Assembly (NCBI RefSeq): GCF_004798705.1
Contig: NZ_CP039290.1
Span: forward strand, 2,790,001-2,854,000
Direction of reading: 5' to 3'
Length of the DNA stretch: 64,000 nucleotides
DNA from: Arthrobacter sp. PAMC25564
Lineage (GTDB): Bacteria; Actinomycetota; Actinomycetes; Actinomycetales; Micrococcaceae
Each line of letters starts with the position of its first letter. Within the stretch, counting starts at the first letter, position 1. Below the pieces are notes generated by a model. The model searched no databases and had not been told where the DNA came from. It was given only the letters and a program-made list of their open reading frames with translations. The translations under genes and the position numbers were made by a program. This document shows, piece by piece, positions 1 to 9,595 of this stretch.

Positions 1-1359
1 GCCCCCGAGGTCATCGCCGGCACCGCCGGCGTCGAACTGACCGTGCTGGACAGCACCGACCCTGAACAGGTCGGCGCCGCCCTGGCGGACCGCCTGGCCG
101 AGACGGCGATCGTGGTGTCCTCGAAGTCCGGCTCCACGCTGGAAACCGACTCCCAGCGGCGGATCTTCGAGGATGCCTTCACCGAGGCCGGCGTCGACGC
201 GAAGAGCCGGATCATCATCGTCACCGATCCGGGCTCGCCGCTGGACAAGGCCTCCCGCGAGGCTGGCTACCGGGCAGTCTTCAACGCCGACCCGAACGTC
301 GGCGGACGCTACTCCGCCCTCACCGCCTTCGGCCTGGTCCCCTGCGGGCTGGCCGGCGTCGACATCCAGGCGTTCCTGGATGAGGCCGAGGAAGCCGCCG
401 AGGTCCTCAACGATGACTCGGAGGACAACATCGGACTGGCCCTGGGCACCGCGCTGGGCGGCACCAACCCGCTGCGCAACAAGATCGTGATCGCCGAGGA
501 CGGCTCGGGGATCGTCGGCTTCGCGGACTGGGCCGAACAGCTCATCGCCGAATCCACCGGCAAGCTGGGCACCGGCGTGCTGCCGGTCGTCGCCGGCCCG
601 GCCTCGCCCGAGGCCACCCTCGGCGCCCCCGATGTGCTGGTCATCCGGCTCGTTGCGGCCGACGCCGACGACGTACAGCTCGGTGAGAACGAGGTCGCCA
701 TTGCCGGCGGCCTGCCCACCCAGATGATGACGTGGGAGTTCGCCACCGCCGTGGCCGGCCGCTTGCTCGGCATCAACCCCTTCGACCAGCCCGACGTGGA
801 GGCCGCCAAGGTGGCCGCCCGCGGACTGCTCGACGCCCAGCCCGAACCGACGCCCGCCCGATTCACCGACGGCGCCATCGAGGTCCGCGGCGGCGACTGG
901 CTCGGCACCTCGGCCACCGCCGCGGAGGCCGTCAGCGCCCTGCTCGCAGAACTCGGCGACGACGGCTACCTCAGCGTCCAGGCCTACTTCGACCGTCTCG
1001 CCTACGCCCCGCTGGAAGGCGTCCGGGACCAGCTGGCCGCGCTCAGCGGCCGTCCCGTCACGTTCGGCTGGGGCCCGCGCTTCCTGCACTCCACCGGCCA
1101 GTTCCACAAGGGCGGACCCGCGATCGGCGTCTTCCTGCAGGTGACGGCCTCGTCCGCCACGGATCTCGCGATCCCGGACCGTCCCTTCACGTTCGGCGAG
1201 CTGATCTCGGCCCAGGCCGCCGGGGACGCCCAGGTCCTGTCCGAACACGGCCGGCCCGTCCTCCGGCTGCACCTGACCGACCGCGCTGCGGGCGTCCTGC
1301 AGCTGCAGGACCTCGTCACTTCGCTGGCCGGCCAGGCAGCACCCTCCACCAAAAGCTAA
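1..1359 (+). CDS. pgi: Glucose-6-phosphate isomerase, 3' part (5' end outside window)
   Basis: Interconverts glucose-6-phosphate and fructose-6-phosphate in the cytoplasm. The frame is open from base 1 to a TAA at 1357-1359, giving 452 visible residues; bacterial enzymes are about 540-550 residues, so roughly 90-100 residues lie upstream of the window. A GTG at 43 is only an internal codon. The phosphosugar-binding signature VSSKSGSTLET lies near visible residues 38-48, and the C-terminal block HSTGQFHKGGPA, typical of this actinobacterial isomerase form, lies near residue 363. It is followed after 15 bp by zwf on the same strand, so the two probably share a transcript and place the branch to the pentose phosphate pathway in one unit. 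Identification is secure; only the true start is unknown. Confidence 0.95.
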   Translation, partial: APEVIAGTAGVELTVLDSTDPEQVGAALADRLAETAIVVSSKSGSTLETDSQRRIFEDAFTEAGVDAKSRIIIVTDPGSPLDKASREAGYRAVFNADPNVGGRYSALTAFGLVPCGLAGVDIQAFLDEAEEAAEVLNDDSEDNIGLALGTALGGTNPLRNKIVIAEDGSGIVGFADWAEQLIAESTGKLGTGVLPVVAGPASPEATLGAPDVLVIRLVAADADDVQLGENEVAIAGGLPTQMMTWEFATAVAGRLLGINPFDQPDVEAAKVAARGLLDAQPEPTPARFTDGAIEVRGGDWLGTSATAAEAVSALLAELGDDGYLSVQAYFDRLAYAPLEGVRDQLAALSGRPVTFGWGPRFLHSTGQFHKGGPAIGVFLQVTASSATDLAIPDRPFTFGELISAQAAGDAQVLSEHGRPVLRLHLTDRAAGVLQLQDLVTSLAGQAAPSTKS

Positions 1360-1374
1360 GGCACCCACTCAACC

Positions 1375-2934
1375 ATGCCAAAAACCTACAACGGCACCCG
1401 GTCGGGGGGCCGGGCGCGTAACCCGCTCCGGGATCCGCGCGACCGCCGCCTGAACCGGATCGCCGGGCCGTCGTCGCTGGTCCTCTTCGGGGTCACGGGG
1501 GATCTTGCCCGTAAGAAGCTCATGCCTGCCGTCTATGACCTGGCGAACCGGGGGTTGTTGCCGCCGAGCTTCGCCCTGGTGGGCTTCGCCCGGCGGGAGT
1601 GGGAGGACGAGGACTTCGCCGCGGAGGTGAAGGCCTCGGTGAAGGCCTATGCCCGGACCCCGTTCGATGAAACGGTGTGGGAGCAGCTCGCCGCGGGCAT
1701 CCGCTTCGTCCAGGGCGAGTTCGACGACGACGCCGCCTTCGAGCGGCTGACCGCCACGCTCGATGAGCTCGACGGGCAGCGCGGCACGCGGGGCAACCAC
1801 GCGTTCTACCTGTCCATCCCGCCGAAGGCCTTCGAGCTGGTCTGCCGCCAGCTCTCCAAACACGGGCTGGCCCAGGCCGAGGACGGGAAGTGGCGGCGGG
1901 TGGTGATCGAGAAGCCGTTCGGGCACGACCTGGCCTCGGCCCGGCAGCTCAACGGCATTGTCGAGTCGGTGTTCCCGCCGGACGCGGTCTTCCGGATCGA
2001 CCATTACCTGGGCAAGGAGACGGTGCAGAACATCCTGGCGCTGCGCTTCGCGAACCAGCTCTTCGAGCCGCTGTGGAACGCGAACTATGTGGACCATGTC
2101 CAGATCACCATGGCCGAGGACATCGGCACCGGCGGCCGGGCCGGGTACTACGACGGCGTCGGCGCGGCCCGGGACGTGATCCAGAACCACCTGCTGCAGC
2201 TGCTCGCGCTGACCGCGATGGAGGAGCCGATCTCCTTCAACGCCGATGACCTGCGTGCCGAGAAGGAAAAGGTCCTCGCCGCGGTCAAGCTCCCCGCGGA
2301 CCTGTCCACCCACTCGGCCCGCGGCCAGTTCACCGGCGGCTGGCAGGGCGGCGAACAGGTCCTGGGCTACCTCGAGGAGAAGGGCATCCCGGCCGATTCC
2401 AAGACCGAGACGTTCGCCGCGATCCGGGTGGACATCAACACCCGGCGCTGGTCCGGTGTGCCGTTCTACCTGCGGGCCGGCAAACGCCTGGGCCGGCGGG
2501 TGACCGAGATCGCCGTGGTGCTCAAGCGCGCACCGAACCTGCTCTTCACGGACCACGGCGAGGACGACTTCGGGCAGAACGCCGTCGTGATCCGGGTCCA
2601 GCCCGATGAAGGCGCCACGATCCGCTTCGGTTCCAAGGTCCCGGGCACCCAGATGGAGGTCCGCGACGTCACGATGGACTTCGGCTACGGCCACTCCTTC
2701 ACCGAGTCCAGCCCGGAAGCCTACGAACGGCTCATCCTCGACGTGCTCCTGGGGGAACCGCCGCTGTTCCCCAGGCACGCGGAAGTGGAACTGTCCTGGA
2801 AGATCCTGGACCCGTTCGAGGACTACTGGGCCGCCCTGGACGAACAACCCGAACCCTACGCCCCGGGATCCTGGGGCCCCGCCTCGGCCGATGAGCTGCT
2901 GGCCCGCGACGGACGCACCTGGAGAAGGCCATGA
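1375..2934 (+). CDS. zwf: Glucose-6-phosphate 1-dehydrogenase
   Basis: Oxidises glucose-6-phosphate to 6-phosphogluconolactone with NADP+, the first step of the oxidative pentose phosphate pathway. The protein is 519 residues, normal for the family. The nucleotide-binding loop GVTGDLARKK is at residues 39-48 and the substrate-binding and catalytic signature RIDHYLGKE at 207-215. An N-terminal arginine-rich extension of about 30 residues precedes the Rossmann fold. ATG at 1375 lies 15 bp after pgi; the nearest purine-rich stretch (AAGG) is about 12 nt upstream, a loose Shine-Dalgarno. The stop overlaps the opcA start by 4 bp (ATGA), indicating translational coupling to its assembly partner. 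Confidence 0.97.
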   Translation: MPKTYNGTRSGGRARNPLRDPRDRRLNRIAGPSSLVLFGVTGDLARKKLMPAVYDLANRGLLPPSFALVGFARREWEDEDFAAEVKASVKAYARTPFDETVWEQLAAGIRFVQGEFDDDAAFERLTATLDELDGQRGTRGNHAFYLSIPPKAFELVCRQLSKHGLAQAEDGKWRRVVIEKPFGHDLASARQLNGIVESVFPPDAVFRIDHYLGKETVQNILALRFANQLFEPLWNANYVDHVQITMAEDIGTGGRAGYYDGVGAARDVIQNHLLQLLALTAMEEPISFNADDLRAEKEKVLAAVKLPADLSTHSARGQFTGGWQGGEQVLGYLEEKGIPADSKTETFAAIRVDINTRRWSGVPFYLRAGKRLGRRVTEIAVVLKRAPNLLFTDHGEDDFGQNAVVIRVQPDEGATIRFGSKVPGTQMEVRDVTMDFGYGHSFTESSPEAYERLILDVLLGEPPLFPRHAEVELSWKILDPFEDYWAALDEQPEPYAPGSWGPASADELLARDGRTWRRP

Positions 2935-3872
2935 TCGTAAATCTTCCCGACACCACCACCTCCAAGATCTCCAAGGAGATCATGGCGCTGCGCGAGCAGG
3001 GCGGTGTGATCGCCCTGGGCCGGGTCCTGACCCTCGTGGTCCTCACCAAGTCCGGGCTTGAGGAGGAGGCCATCGAGGCCGCCAACCAGGCCAGCCGCGA
3101 GCACCCCTGCCGGATCATCGTCCTCGCGGACGCCGGCGCCGGCGCGCCCACCCGCCTGGACGCCCAGATCCGGGTCGGCGGGGACGCCGGTGCGTCCGAA
3201 GTGATCCTGCTCCGCGGCTACGGCGAACTCGCCGCCGAAAGCGAATCCCTGGTCGCGGCCCTGCTGCTGCCGGACGCGCCGATCGTGGCGTGGTGGCCGC
3301 ACGGCGCCCCGAAAAACGCGGGGCAGACGTCCATCGGGCGGATCGCGCACCGCCGGATCACCGACTCCGCCAACGAAGCGGACCCCCAGGCTGCCCTGGA
3401 CACCATCCGCCGGACCTACAAGGCCGGCGACACCGACCTCGCCTGGACCCGGCTGACCAACTGGCGGATCCAGCTCGCCGCGGCCCTGGACCAGGTCGAC
3501 GACACCCCCGTCACAGCCGTCGCCGTCGAGGGCGCGTCCGACTCCCCCAGCACGATCCTGCTCGCGGCCTGGCTCACCCTGGCCCTGGACGCCCCCGTGA
3601 CCATCGTCGCGGACCCCGCCGGCACCGGGATCCGCCGCGTCCGGCTGTGCCGCACCGCCGGTGACATCCAGCTGTTCCGGCCCGGCCTCACCATCGCCGA
3701 ACTCACCCAGCCCGGCCAGCCCGCCCAACGCATCTCCCTGCCCCGCCGCAGCCTGATGGACTGCCTCGCCGAAGAACTGCGCCGCCTCGACCCGGACGAA
3801 GTCTTCGGCGAAGTGATTACTATGGGACTTCCACGTACCAACCTAAGGAGTGTCCGTCCCAGTGAACGCTGA
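2931..3872 (+). CDS. opcA: Glucose-6-phosphate dehydrogenase assembly protein OpcA
   Basis: OpcA proteins are actinobacterial and cyanobacterial partners that promote assembly and redox control of glucose-6-phosphate dehydrogenase. The 313-residue product has the characteristic N-terminal stretch TTSKISKEIMALREQGG and the conserved WWPHGAPKNAG block around residues 120-130. ATG at 2931 overlaps the zwf stop by 4 bp, and its own stop (3870-3872) overlaps the proposed pgl start, so zwf-opcA-pgl is a tightly coupled operon. No membrane segments or catalytic signature are visible. Family assignment rests on context and recognised sequence blocks; a catalytic role is not expected. Confidence 0.93.
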   Translation: MIVNLPDTTTSKISKEIMALREQGGVIALGRVLTLVVLTKSGLEEEAIEAANQASREHPCRIIVLADAGAGAPTRLDAQIRVGGDAGASEVILLRGYGELAAESESLVAALLLPDAPIVAWWPHGAPKNAGQTSIGRIAHRRITDSANEADPQAALDTIRRTYKAGDTDLAWTRLTNWRIQLAAALDQVDDTPVTAVAVEGASDSPSTILLAAWLTLALDAPVTIVADPAGTGIRRVRLCRTAGDIQLFRPGLTIAELTQPGQPAQRISLPRRSLMDCLAEELRRLDPDEVFGEVITMGLPRTNLRSVRPSER

Positions 3873-4680
3873 CCCCAGAGTAAGCATCCACCCTGACTCG
3901 ACCGTCCTCCTGGCGGCGATCGCGGCCCGCCTGATCACCAAGCTCGTGGATATCCAGGACAAACACGGTGAGGCGACTGTGGTGCTTACCGGCGGCTCGA
4001 TGGGGATCGGCTCGCTCAAGGCCGTGGCCCAGTCGGCGGCGGCGCCCGCCGTCGACTGGTCCAAGGTGAACTTCTGGTGGGGCGACGAACGCTTCCTACC
4101 GGCAGACGACGCCGAACGCAATGCCCGCCAGGCAGACGAGGCGCTGCTTTCTCACATCAACGCGGACCCGGCACGGATCCATGTGCCCGGCTCCTCCGAT
4201 GACTTCGCCACGCCCGAGGAGGCTGCGGAGGACTACGCCCGCAGCCTCAGCGAGGCGGCCGCGGCAGAGCACGCCGCGGATATGTCCGACGACCGTCCGG
4301 AGCACCCGGGCAGGCTCCCGCGCTTCGACATTGTCCTGCTGGGCGTTGGACCGGATGCCCACGTCGCCTCCCTGTTCCCGGAGCAGGCCGGTATCCGCGA
4401 AAAGGAACGGACCGTCGTCGGCGTCCGCAATTCGCCCAAGCCCCCGCCAGGCAGGGTTTCCCTCACGCTGCCGGCGATCAACACCGCGTCAGAAGTCTGG
4501 ATGGTGGTGGCCGGCGACGACAAGGCCGGTGCGGTGGGGCTGGCCCTCGCCGGCGCCAACCCGGTGCAGGTCCCAGCGGCCGGACCGCGCGGGCGCCGCG
4601 AGACGCTGTGGCTGATCGACGAAAACGCAGCCTCACGGGTCCCCGAGCAGCTCGTCCGGAAGGGCCCGTCGGGCGCGTAG
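3862..4680 (+). CDS. pgl: 6-phosphogluconolactonase
   Basis: Hydrolyses 6-phosphogluconolactone to 6-phosphogluconate, the second step of the oxidative pentose phosphate pathway. The DevB/SugarP_isomerase-type signatures are visible: VVLTGGSMGIG in the N-terminal third, FWWGDERFLPADD in the middle, and LLGVGPDAHVASLFP further on. I place the start at GTG 3862 (272 residues) because a strong Shine-Dalgarno AAGGAG at 3845-3850 sits 11 nt upstream. An in-frame GTG at 3850 would overlap that ribosome-binding site. The gene overlaps the end of opcA by 11 bp. Its 3' end overlaps the 3' end of the convergent rbpA by 48 bp, and an inverted repeat that could end its transcript lies inside rbpA (4690-4728). 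Confidence 0.93.
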   Translation: MNADPRVSIHPDSTVLLAAIAARLITKLVDIQDKHGEATVVLTGGSMGIGSLKAVAQSAAAPAVDWSKVNFWWGDERFLPADDAERNARQADEALLSHINADPARIHVPGSSDDFATPEEAAEDYARSLSEAAAAEHAADMSDDRPEHPGRLPRFDIVLLGVGPDAHVASLFPEQAGIREKERTVVGVRNSPKPPPGRVSLTLPAINTASEVWMVVAGDDKAGAVGLALAGANPVQVPAAGPRGRRETLWLIDENAASRVPEQLVRKGPSGA

Positions 4681-5028
4681 TCTCTCAAGCGCTCCAGCCA
4701 GCACGTCTTCGGCGTCCTGGCTGGAGCGGCGTTCTTTAACGTATTCAAGGTGGCTCTTGTAGCCCTCGGCCGGAATGTCCTCAAGGGCGAACTGTGCCTC
4801 ATCGCGGGTGGCCGTTCCGCCACAGCGGCGGCAATCCCAGATGCCCGGGATCTGGTCCTCCGGAAGCTGGGCGAAGACGAGCGAGGTCTCATGGCCCTTG
4901 GCGCACCAATAGGAGACCCGGATCCGCGGCTGGCGTGCGGCCGCCCCGTTCAATGGCTCATGCCGGGGCGTGCCCCCCACACTGGCTCCTACGCGGACCC
5001 CCCTGAAACCGGACGCGGAATGCAGCAT
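4633..5028 (-). CDS. rbpA: RNA polymerase-binding protein RbpA
   Basis: RbpA binds RNA polymerase and the principal sigma factor and stabilises the open promoter complex; it is specific to actinobacteria. The 131-residue product has the zinc-ribbon core with CAKGHE and CRRCGG about 30 residues apart and the sigma-interacting C-terminal helix (KSHLEYVKERR). The start at ATG 5028 is chosen because an AGGAG lies 6-7 nt upstream; a longer frame to 5070 has no ribosome-binding site. The last 48 bp overlap the end of pgl on the opposite strand. A 12-bp inverted repeat at 4690-4728 lies within its coding sequence and encodes part of the acidic, alanine-rich tail. Confidence 0.94.
   Translation of the reverse strand: MLHSASGFRGVRVGASVGGTPRHEPLNGAAARQPRIRVSYWCAKGHETSLVFAQLPEDQIPGIWDCRRCGGTATRDEAQFALEDIPAEGYKSHLEYVKERRSSQDAEDVLAGALERLRARRALPDELLGDP
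4690..4728 (+). terminator. Inverted repeat acting as putative pgl terminator, inside rbpA
   Basis: The 12-nt arm CGCTCCAGCCAG (4690-4701) is perfectly complementary to 4717-4728, with a few more possible pairs around a TTC loop. On the plus strand it lies 9 nt after the pgl stop and is followed by GTTCTTTAA. This fits an intrinsic terminator for the zwf-opcA-pgl transcript, although the same bases are rbpA codons on the other strand. Confidence 0.6.
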
Positions 5029-5148
5029 CGGGAACTCCTGGCTACTTGGCTGACGGAATGGTGCAGGCAATCAGCCACAGTTTAGTTCGTCAGTTCCCGA
5101 TGCCGGGAGTACCGCCGGAGCGGCGGCAGGAAGTTTCGGACAAAATTC

Positions 5149-5406
5149 CTAGGAATCGCCTCCGGTGCTGAACCGCATGAGCAGTCCCAGCCCGATGATC
5201 ACGACGCCCCAGGTCACGCCGAGGATGACGGTGAACCGGTTGAGGTTCCGCTCGGCAACGCCGGAGGAGCTCAGTCCGGAACTCATGCCGCCCCCGAACA
5301 TGTCGGACAGCCCGCCTCCACGTCCCTTATGGAGCAGGATGAGCAGGGTCAGCAGGAGGCTGGTGATGCCCAGGAGCACCTGCAGGATGACATGAAGAAC
5401 GTCCAC
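5149..5406 (-). CDS. secG: Preprotein translocase subunit SecG
   Basis: SecG is the small membrane subunit that assists SecYE in protein export. The 85-residue product has two transmembrane helices (about residues 3-24 and 57-77) separated by a glycine/serine-rich loop containing GRGGGLSDMFGG, the family hallmark. The start is GTG 5406, preceded by GAAAGG about 7 nt upstream. It lies 49 bp after tpiA on the same strand, an arrangement (gap-pgk-tpiA-secG) that is common in Gram-positive bacteria. Confidence 0.95.
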   Translation of the reverse strand: MDVLHVILQVLLGITSLLLTLLILLHKGRGGGLSDMFGGGMSSGLSSSGVAERNLNRFTVILGVTWGVVIIGLGLLMRFSTGGDS

Positions 5407-5455
5407 GACGGCCTTTCAGAAGATTTGGATTGCGGGAGCCACACCTGTGTCCGGA

Positions 5456-6271
5456 CTAATCCGTCAACAGGTGACTCTCGAACCTGACAATATTAGCAAA
5501 CTCGGCGGCGTCCAGGCTGGCACCGCCCACCAGCAGTCCGTCCACGTCGCGTTCCTGCAGGATGGACGCGGCGTTGTTGGCCTTGACCGAACCGCCGTAG
5601 AGCAGGCGCGTCTTGGCGGCGACGTCCGCCCCGAAGAGGGAGGCAAGCTCGGTCCGGATGGCTGCACACATTTCCTGCGCGTCTTCCGGGCCGGCAACTT
5701 CGCCGGTTCCGATGGCCCAGACGGGCTCGTAGGCGATGACAAGTCCGGCTGCCTGCTCGGGGGTAAGGCCTTCGACGCCGGCGCGCAGCTGGGCGAGCGT
5801 GTGCCCGACATGGGTCCGGGCCTGGCGGATCTCGAGGCCCTCTCCGACGCACAGCACGGGCGTGAGTCCGTGCCGGAAGGCGGCCTTGGCCTTTGCGTTG
5901 AGCAACTCGTCGGACTCCTGGTGGATGGTGCGGCGTTCGCTGTGGCCGACCAGGACGTAGCTGCAGCCGAGTTTGGCGAGGAACTGCCCGGAGATGTCGC
6001 CGGTGTAGGCGCCGGAGTCGAACTGCGAGAGGTCCTGGCCGCCGTAGACTACCTTCAGCTCGTCGCCCTGGACCAGCGTCTGGACACCCCGGAGATCGGT
6101 GAACGGCGGGAAGACGGCGACCTCCACCCGGCTGTAGTCGTGCTTGGCGTCGGACAGGGTCCAGGCCAGCTTCTGCAGCAGGGTGATGCCCTGGACATGG
6201 TCCATGTTCATCTTCCAGTTGCCTGCGATGAAGGGCGTGCGATCGAATTTGCCGTTGCTTGACGTTGTCAC
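5456..6271 (-). CDS. tpiA: Triosephosphate isomerase
   Basis: Interconverts dihydroxyacetone phosphate and glyceraldehyde-3-phosphate. The 271-residue TIM-barrel protein shows all catalytic residues: Lys20 in GNWKMN, His110 in LVGHSERR and Glu182 in [11 protein letters not shown]. It starts at GTG 6271 with GGAG about 8 nt upstream. It follows pgk by 84 bp, a gap that holds a strong hairpin (6302-6348), so tpiA and secG may be expressed at a different level from gap-pgk. Confidence 0.97.
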   Translation of the reverse strand: MTTSSNGKFDRTPFIAGNWKMNMDHVQGITLLQKLAWTLSDAKHDYSRVEVAVFPPFTDLRGVQTLVQGDELKVVYGGQDLSQFDSGAYTGDISGQFLAKLGCSYVLVGHSERRTIHQESDELLNAKAKAAFRHGLTPVLCVGEGLEIRQARTHVGHTLAQLRAGVEGLTPEQAAGLVIAYEPVWAIGTGEVAGPEDAQEMCAAIRTELASLFGADVAAKTRLLYGGSVKANNAASILQERDVDGLLVGGASLDAAEFANIVRFESHLLTD

Positions 6272-6301
6272 GTGATCTCCAAAAAGTTCTTAGCAGTGGA
6301 A

Positions 6302-6348
6302 CAGCCGGCAGGGCGCCTCACCGTGGTGCGAGGCGGCCCTGCCGGCTG
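6302..6348 (-). terminator. Strong hairpin between pgk and tpiA
   Basis: Thirteen perfect pairs (CAGCCGGCAGGGC at 6302-6314 with 6336-6348) continue as five more inner pairs (6315-6319 with 6330-6334) after one bulged G. It starts 8 nt after the pgk stop on the minus strand. The downstream minus-strand sequence reaches a CTTTTTGG run only just before tpiA, so it may act as a partial terminator or as an mRNA-stabilising processing stem rather than a full stop. Confidence 0.6.
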
Positions 6349-6355
6349 CTGGGGT

Positions 6356-7582
6356 TTAGCGGTCCAGGACGCTCAGTCCCGGGAGTTCCTTGCCTTCAAG
6401 GTACTCGAGGCTGGCGCCGCCGCCGGTGGAAATGTGGCCGAACTGGTCATCGGCGAAGCCGAGCGTCCGGACTGCTGCGGCGGAGTCGCCGCCGCCCACA
6501 ACGGTGAAGGCCCCGGTCTCGGTGAGCGCCTGGGCGATCGCCCGGGTGCCGCCGGCGAATGCCGGGAACTCAAAGACGCCCATGGGCCCGTTCCAGAACA
6601 CCGTCCGGGCTCCCTTGATCCGTTCAGCAAAGGTGCCTGCCGATTCCGGGCCGATGTCCAGCCCGATCCCCTGGGGGCCGAAGCTGCCGGATTCGATCGC
6701 CTCGGCACGGACCGTCTCATGCTCTGCGTCGGCCGCGAACTTGCTGGCCACCACGACGTCGGTGGGGACCACGAATTCGGTCCCGGCGTCGGCGGCACGC
6801 TTCAGGTAGGCCTGGACGACGGGGATCTGGTCCTCTTCGAGCAGGCTTCCGGCGACCTTGTGGCCCTCGGCGGCGAGGAAGGTGAACAGCATGCCGCCGC
6901 CCACCAGGATCGTGTCGGCCTTGCCCATCAGGTTGTCGATGACGGCGAGCTTGTCGGAGACCTTGGAGCCGCCGAGCACCACGACGTAGGGGCGCTGAGT
7001 GTCCGTGGTGAGCTTGCGCAGCACCTCGACCTCTGTGCGCACCAGGTCGCCCTGGTAGGACGGCAGCCGGGTGGCGACGTCGTACACGCTGGCATGCTTG
7101 CGGTGCACGGCGCCGAAGGCATCGTCCACGAAGGCGCCATTGTCACCGGTGAGGGCGACGAGTTCGTCCGCGAAGGCGCCGCGTTCGGCGTCGTCCTTGG
7201 ACGTCTCCCGGGCGTCGAAGCGCACGTTTTCCAGGACCAGCACTTCGCCGTCCTGCAACGCGCCGGCCAGGGCCTTCGCGGACCCGCCGACAGTGTCTTC
7301 CGCGAGGGAAACCTTGAACGGGGCGAGTTCGGCCAGGCGGGCGACGGCTGGCTTGAGCGAGTACTTGTCTTCGGGGGCGCCCTTGGGGCGGCCCAGGTGT
7401 GCTGTGACCAGCACGCGGGCACCGGCGTCCGTCAGCTTTTCCAGCACTGGCAGGGAGGCCTTGATGCGGCCATCGTCAGTGACTGTAGAGCCGTCGAGCG
7501 GCACGTTCAGGTCACTTCTGACCAGAACGTACCGCCCGCGGACACCATCAGCGATCAGTTCGTTGAGGGTGTGGAATGTCAT
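6356..7582 (-). CDS. pgk: Phosphoglycerate kinase
   Basis: Transfers phosphate from 1,3-bisphosphoglycerate to ADP. The 408-residue product carries the N-terminal signature [14 protein letters not shown] (about residues 15-28), the substrate-binding TAHLGRPKG loop (about 61-69) and the C-terminal nucleotide-binding glycine-rich segments [11 protein letters not shown] and [15 protein letters not shown]. The start at ATG 7582 gives the normal N-terminus MTFHTLNEL; only a weak GGTAAG precedes it. It lies 10 bp downstream of gap, so it is almost certainly translated from the same mRNA. Confidence 0.97.
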   Translation of the reverse strand: MTFHTLNELIADGVRGRYVLVRSDLNVPLDGSTVTDDGRIKASLPVLEKLTDAGARVLVTAHLGRPKGAPEDKYSLKPAVARLAELAPFKVSLAEDTVGGSAKALAGALQDGEVLVLENVRFDARETSKDDAERGAFADELVALTGDNGAFVDDAFGAVHRKHASVYDVATRLPSYQGDLVRTEVEVLRKLTTDTQRPYVVVLGGSKVSDKLAVIDNLMGKADTILVGGGMLFTFLAAEGHKVAGSLLEEDQIPVVQAYLKRAADAGTEFVVPTDVVVASKFAADAEHETVRAEAIESGSFGPQGIGLDIGPESAGTFAERIKGARTVFWNGPMGVFEFPAFAGGTRAIAQALTETGAFTVVGGGDSAAAVRTLGFADDQFGHISTGGGASLEYLEGKELPGLSVLDR

Positions 7583-7592
7583 GTGTCTTACC

Positions 7593-8696
<1,104 letters not shown>

Positions 8697-8770
8697 TTAA
8701 CAGATCGGAGGGCGACCAGCCACATTGCTGAAGGCTAACCGCCTTCCGTGACCTATCTTACGTTTAACGG

Positions 8771-8800
8771 GGTCCACCCCCGCAAGTGCGGGGGCGGACC
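8771..8800 (-). terminator. Hairpin terminator downstream of sodA
   Basis: A 14-bp stem (8771-8784 with 8787-8800, one A/C mismatch) closes on a 2-nt loop and consists mostly of C5/G5 blocks. It lies about 70 nt beyond the sodA stop on the minus strand. No clear U-tract follows. A second small hairpin, GAAGGC-taacc-GCCTTC, lies at about 8732-8748. Confidence 0.55.
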
Positions 8801-8868
8801 ATCCACGATTCGCCCTTAAAGGCGCGGAATGTGAAGTTTGTTACAGGCAGATGTGCGCCGCGTCACCC

Positions 8869-9492
8869 TTACAGGGTAATGAGGCCACTTGCGTTCTTAC
8901 GGGCCGCGTCGAAGCGCTTGGCGACGTCGGCCCAGTTCACGATGTTCCAGAAGGCCTTGACGTAGTCGGCCTTGACGTTGACGTAGTCCAGGTAGAAGGC
9001 GTGCTCCCACATGTCCAGCATCAGCAGCGGGGTGGTGCCTACCGCAACGTTGCCCTGCTGATCGTAGAGCTGCTCGATCACGAGGTTGCCGCCGATGGGC
9101 TCGTAGGCCAGGAATGCCCAGCCTGAACCCTGCAGGCCCAGCGCCGCCGCGCTGAAGTGGGCGCGGAAAGCGTCGAAGGAGCCGAACGCGTCGTCGATGG
9201 CCGCCGCGAGCTCACCCTCGGGCTTGTCGCCACCGTCCGGGGAGAGGTTCTTCCAGAACACGGAGTGGTTGATGTGGCCGCCGGTGTGGAACGCCAGGTC
9301 CTTGGACAAGCGGTTGATGTTGGCGAAGTCGCCCTTCTCGCGTGCCTCGGCCAGCTGCTTCAGGGCGTTGTTGGCGCCGGCCACGTAGGTGGCGTGGTGC
9401 TTGCTGTGGTGCAGCTCCATGATCCGTGCGGAAATGTGGGGCTCAAGCGCTGCATAGTCATACTCGAGTTCTGGCAGTACGTATTCGGTCAC
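8869..9492 (-). CDS. sodA: Superoxide dismutase, Mn-type
   Basis: Dismutates superoxide to oxygen and hydrogen peroxide. The 207-residue product has all four metal ligands of the Fe/Mn family: His28 in ELHHSKHH, His76 in [10 protein letters not shown], and Asp160 and His164 in [11 protein letters not shown]. The GGH motif and YDQQGN are typical of manganese or cambialistic enzymes rather than strict Fe enzymes. GTG 9492 is chosen because GGAGG lies about 6 nt upstream. A TAGAAT hexamer on the minus strand (9587-9582), just after whiA, could be its -10 element, giving a leader of roughly 80 nt. No -35 match was seen. Confidence 0.95.
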   Translation of the reverse strand: MTEYVLPELEYDYAALEPHISARIMELHHSKHHATYVAGANNALKQLAEAREKGDFANINRLSKDLAFHTGGHINHSVFWKNLSPDGGDKPEGELAAAIDDAFGSFDAFRAHFSAAALGLQGSGWAFLAYEPIGGNLVIEQLYDQQGNVAVGTTPLLMLDMWEHAFYLDYVNVKADYVKAFWNIVNWADVAKRFDAARKNASGLITL

Positions 9493-9595
9493 AAAATCCT
9501 CCAATGTCGTGGACAGTTGTCCGGTTTGGTAACTCTGGGATTGTGCATCCGGATGGTTTAGTACCCGGAAGTCTGTTGTCGATTCTAGGCCGCGG

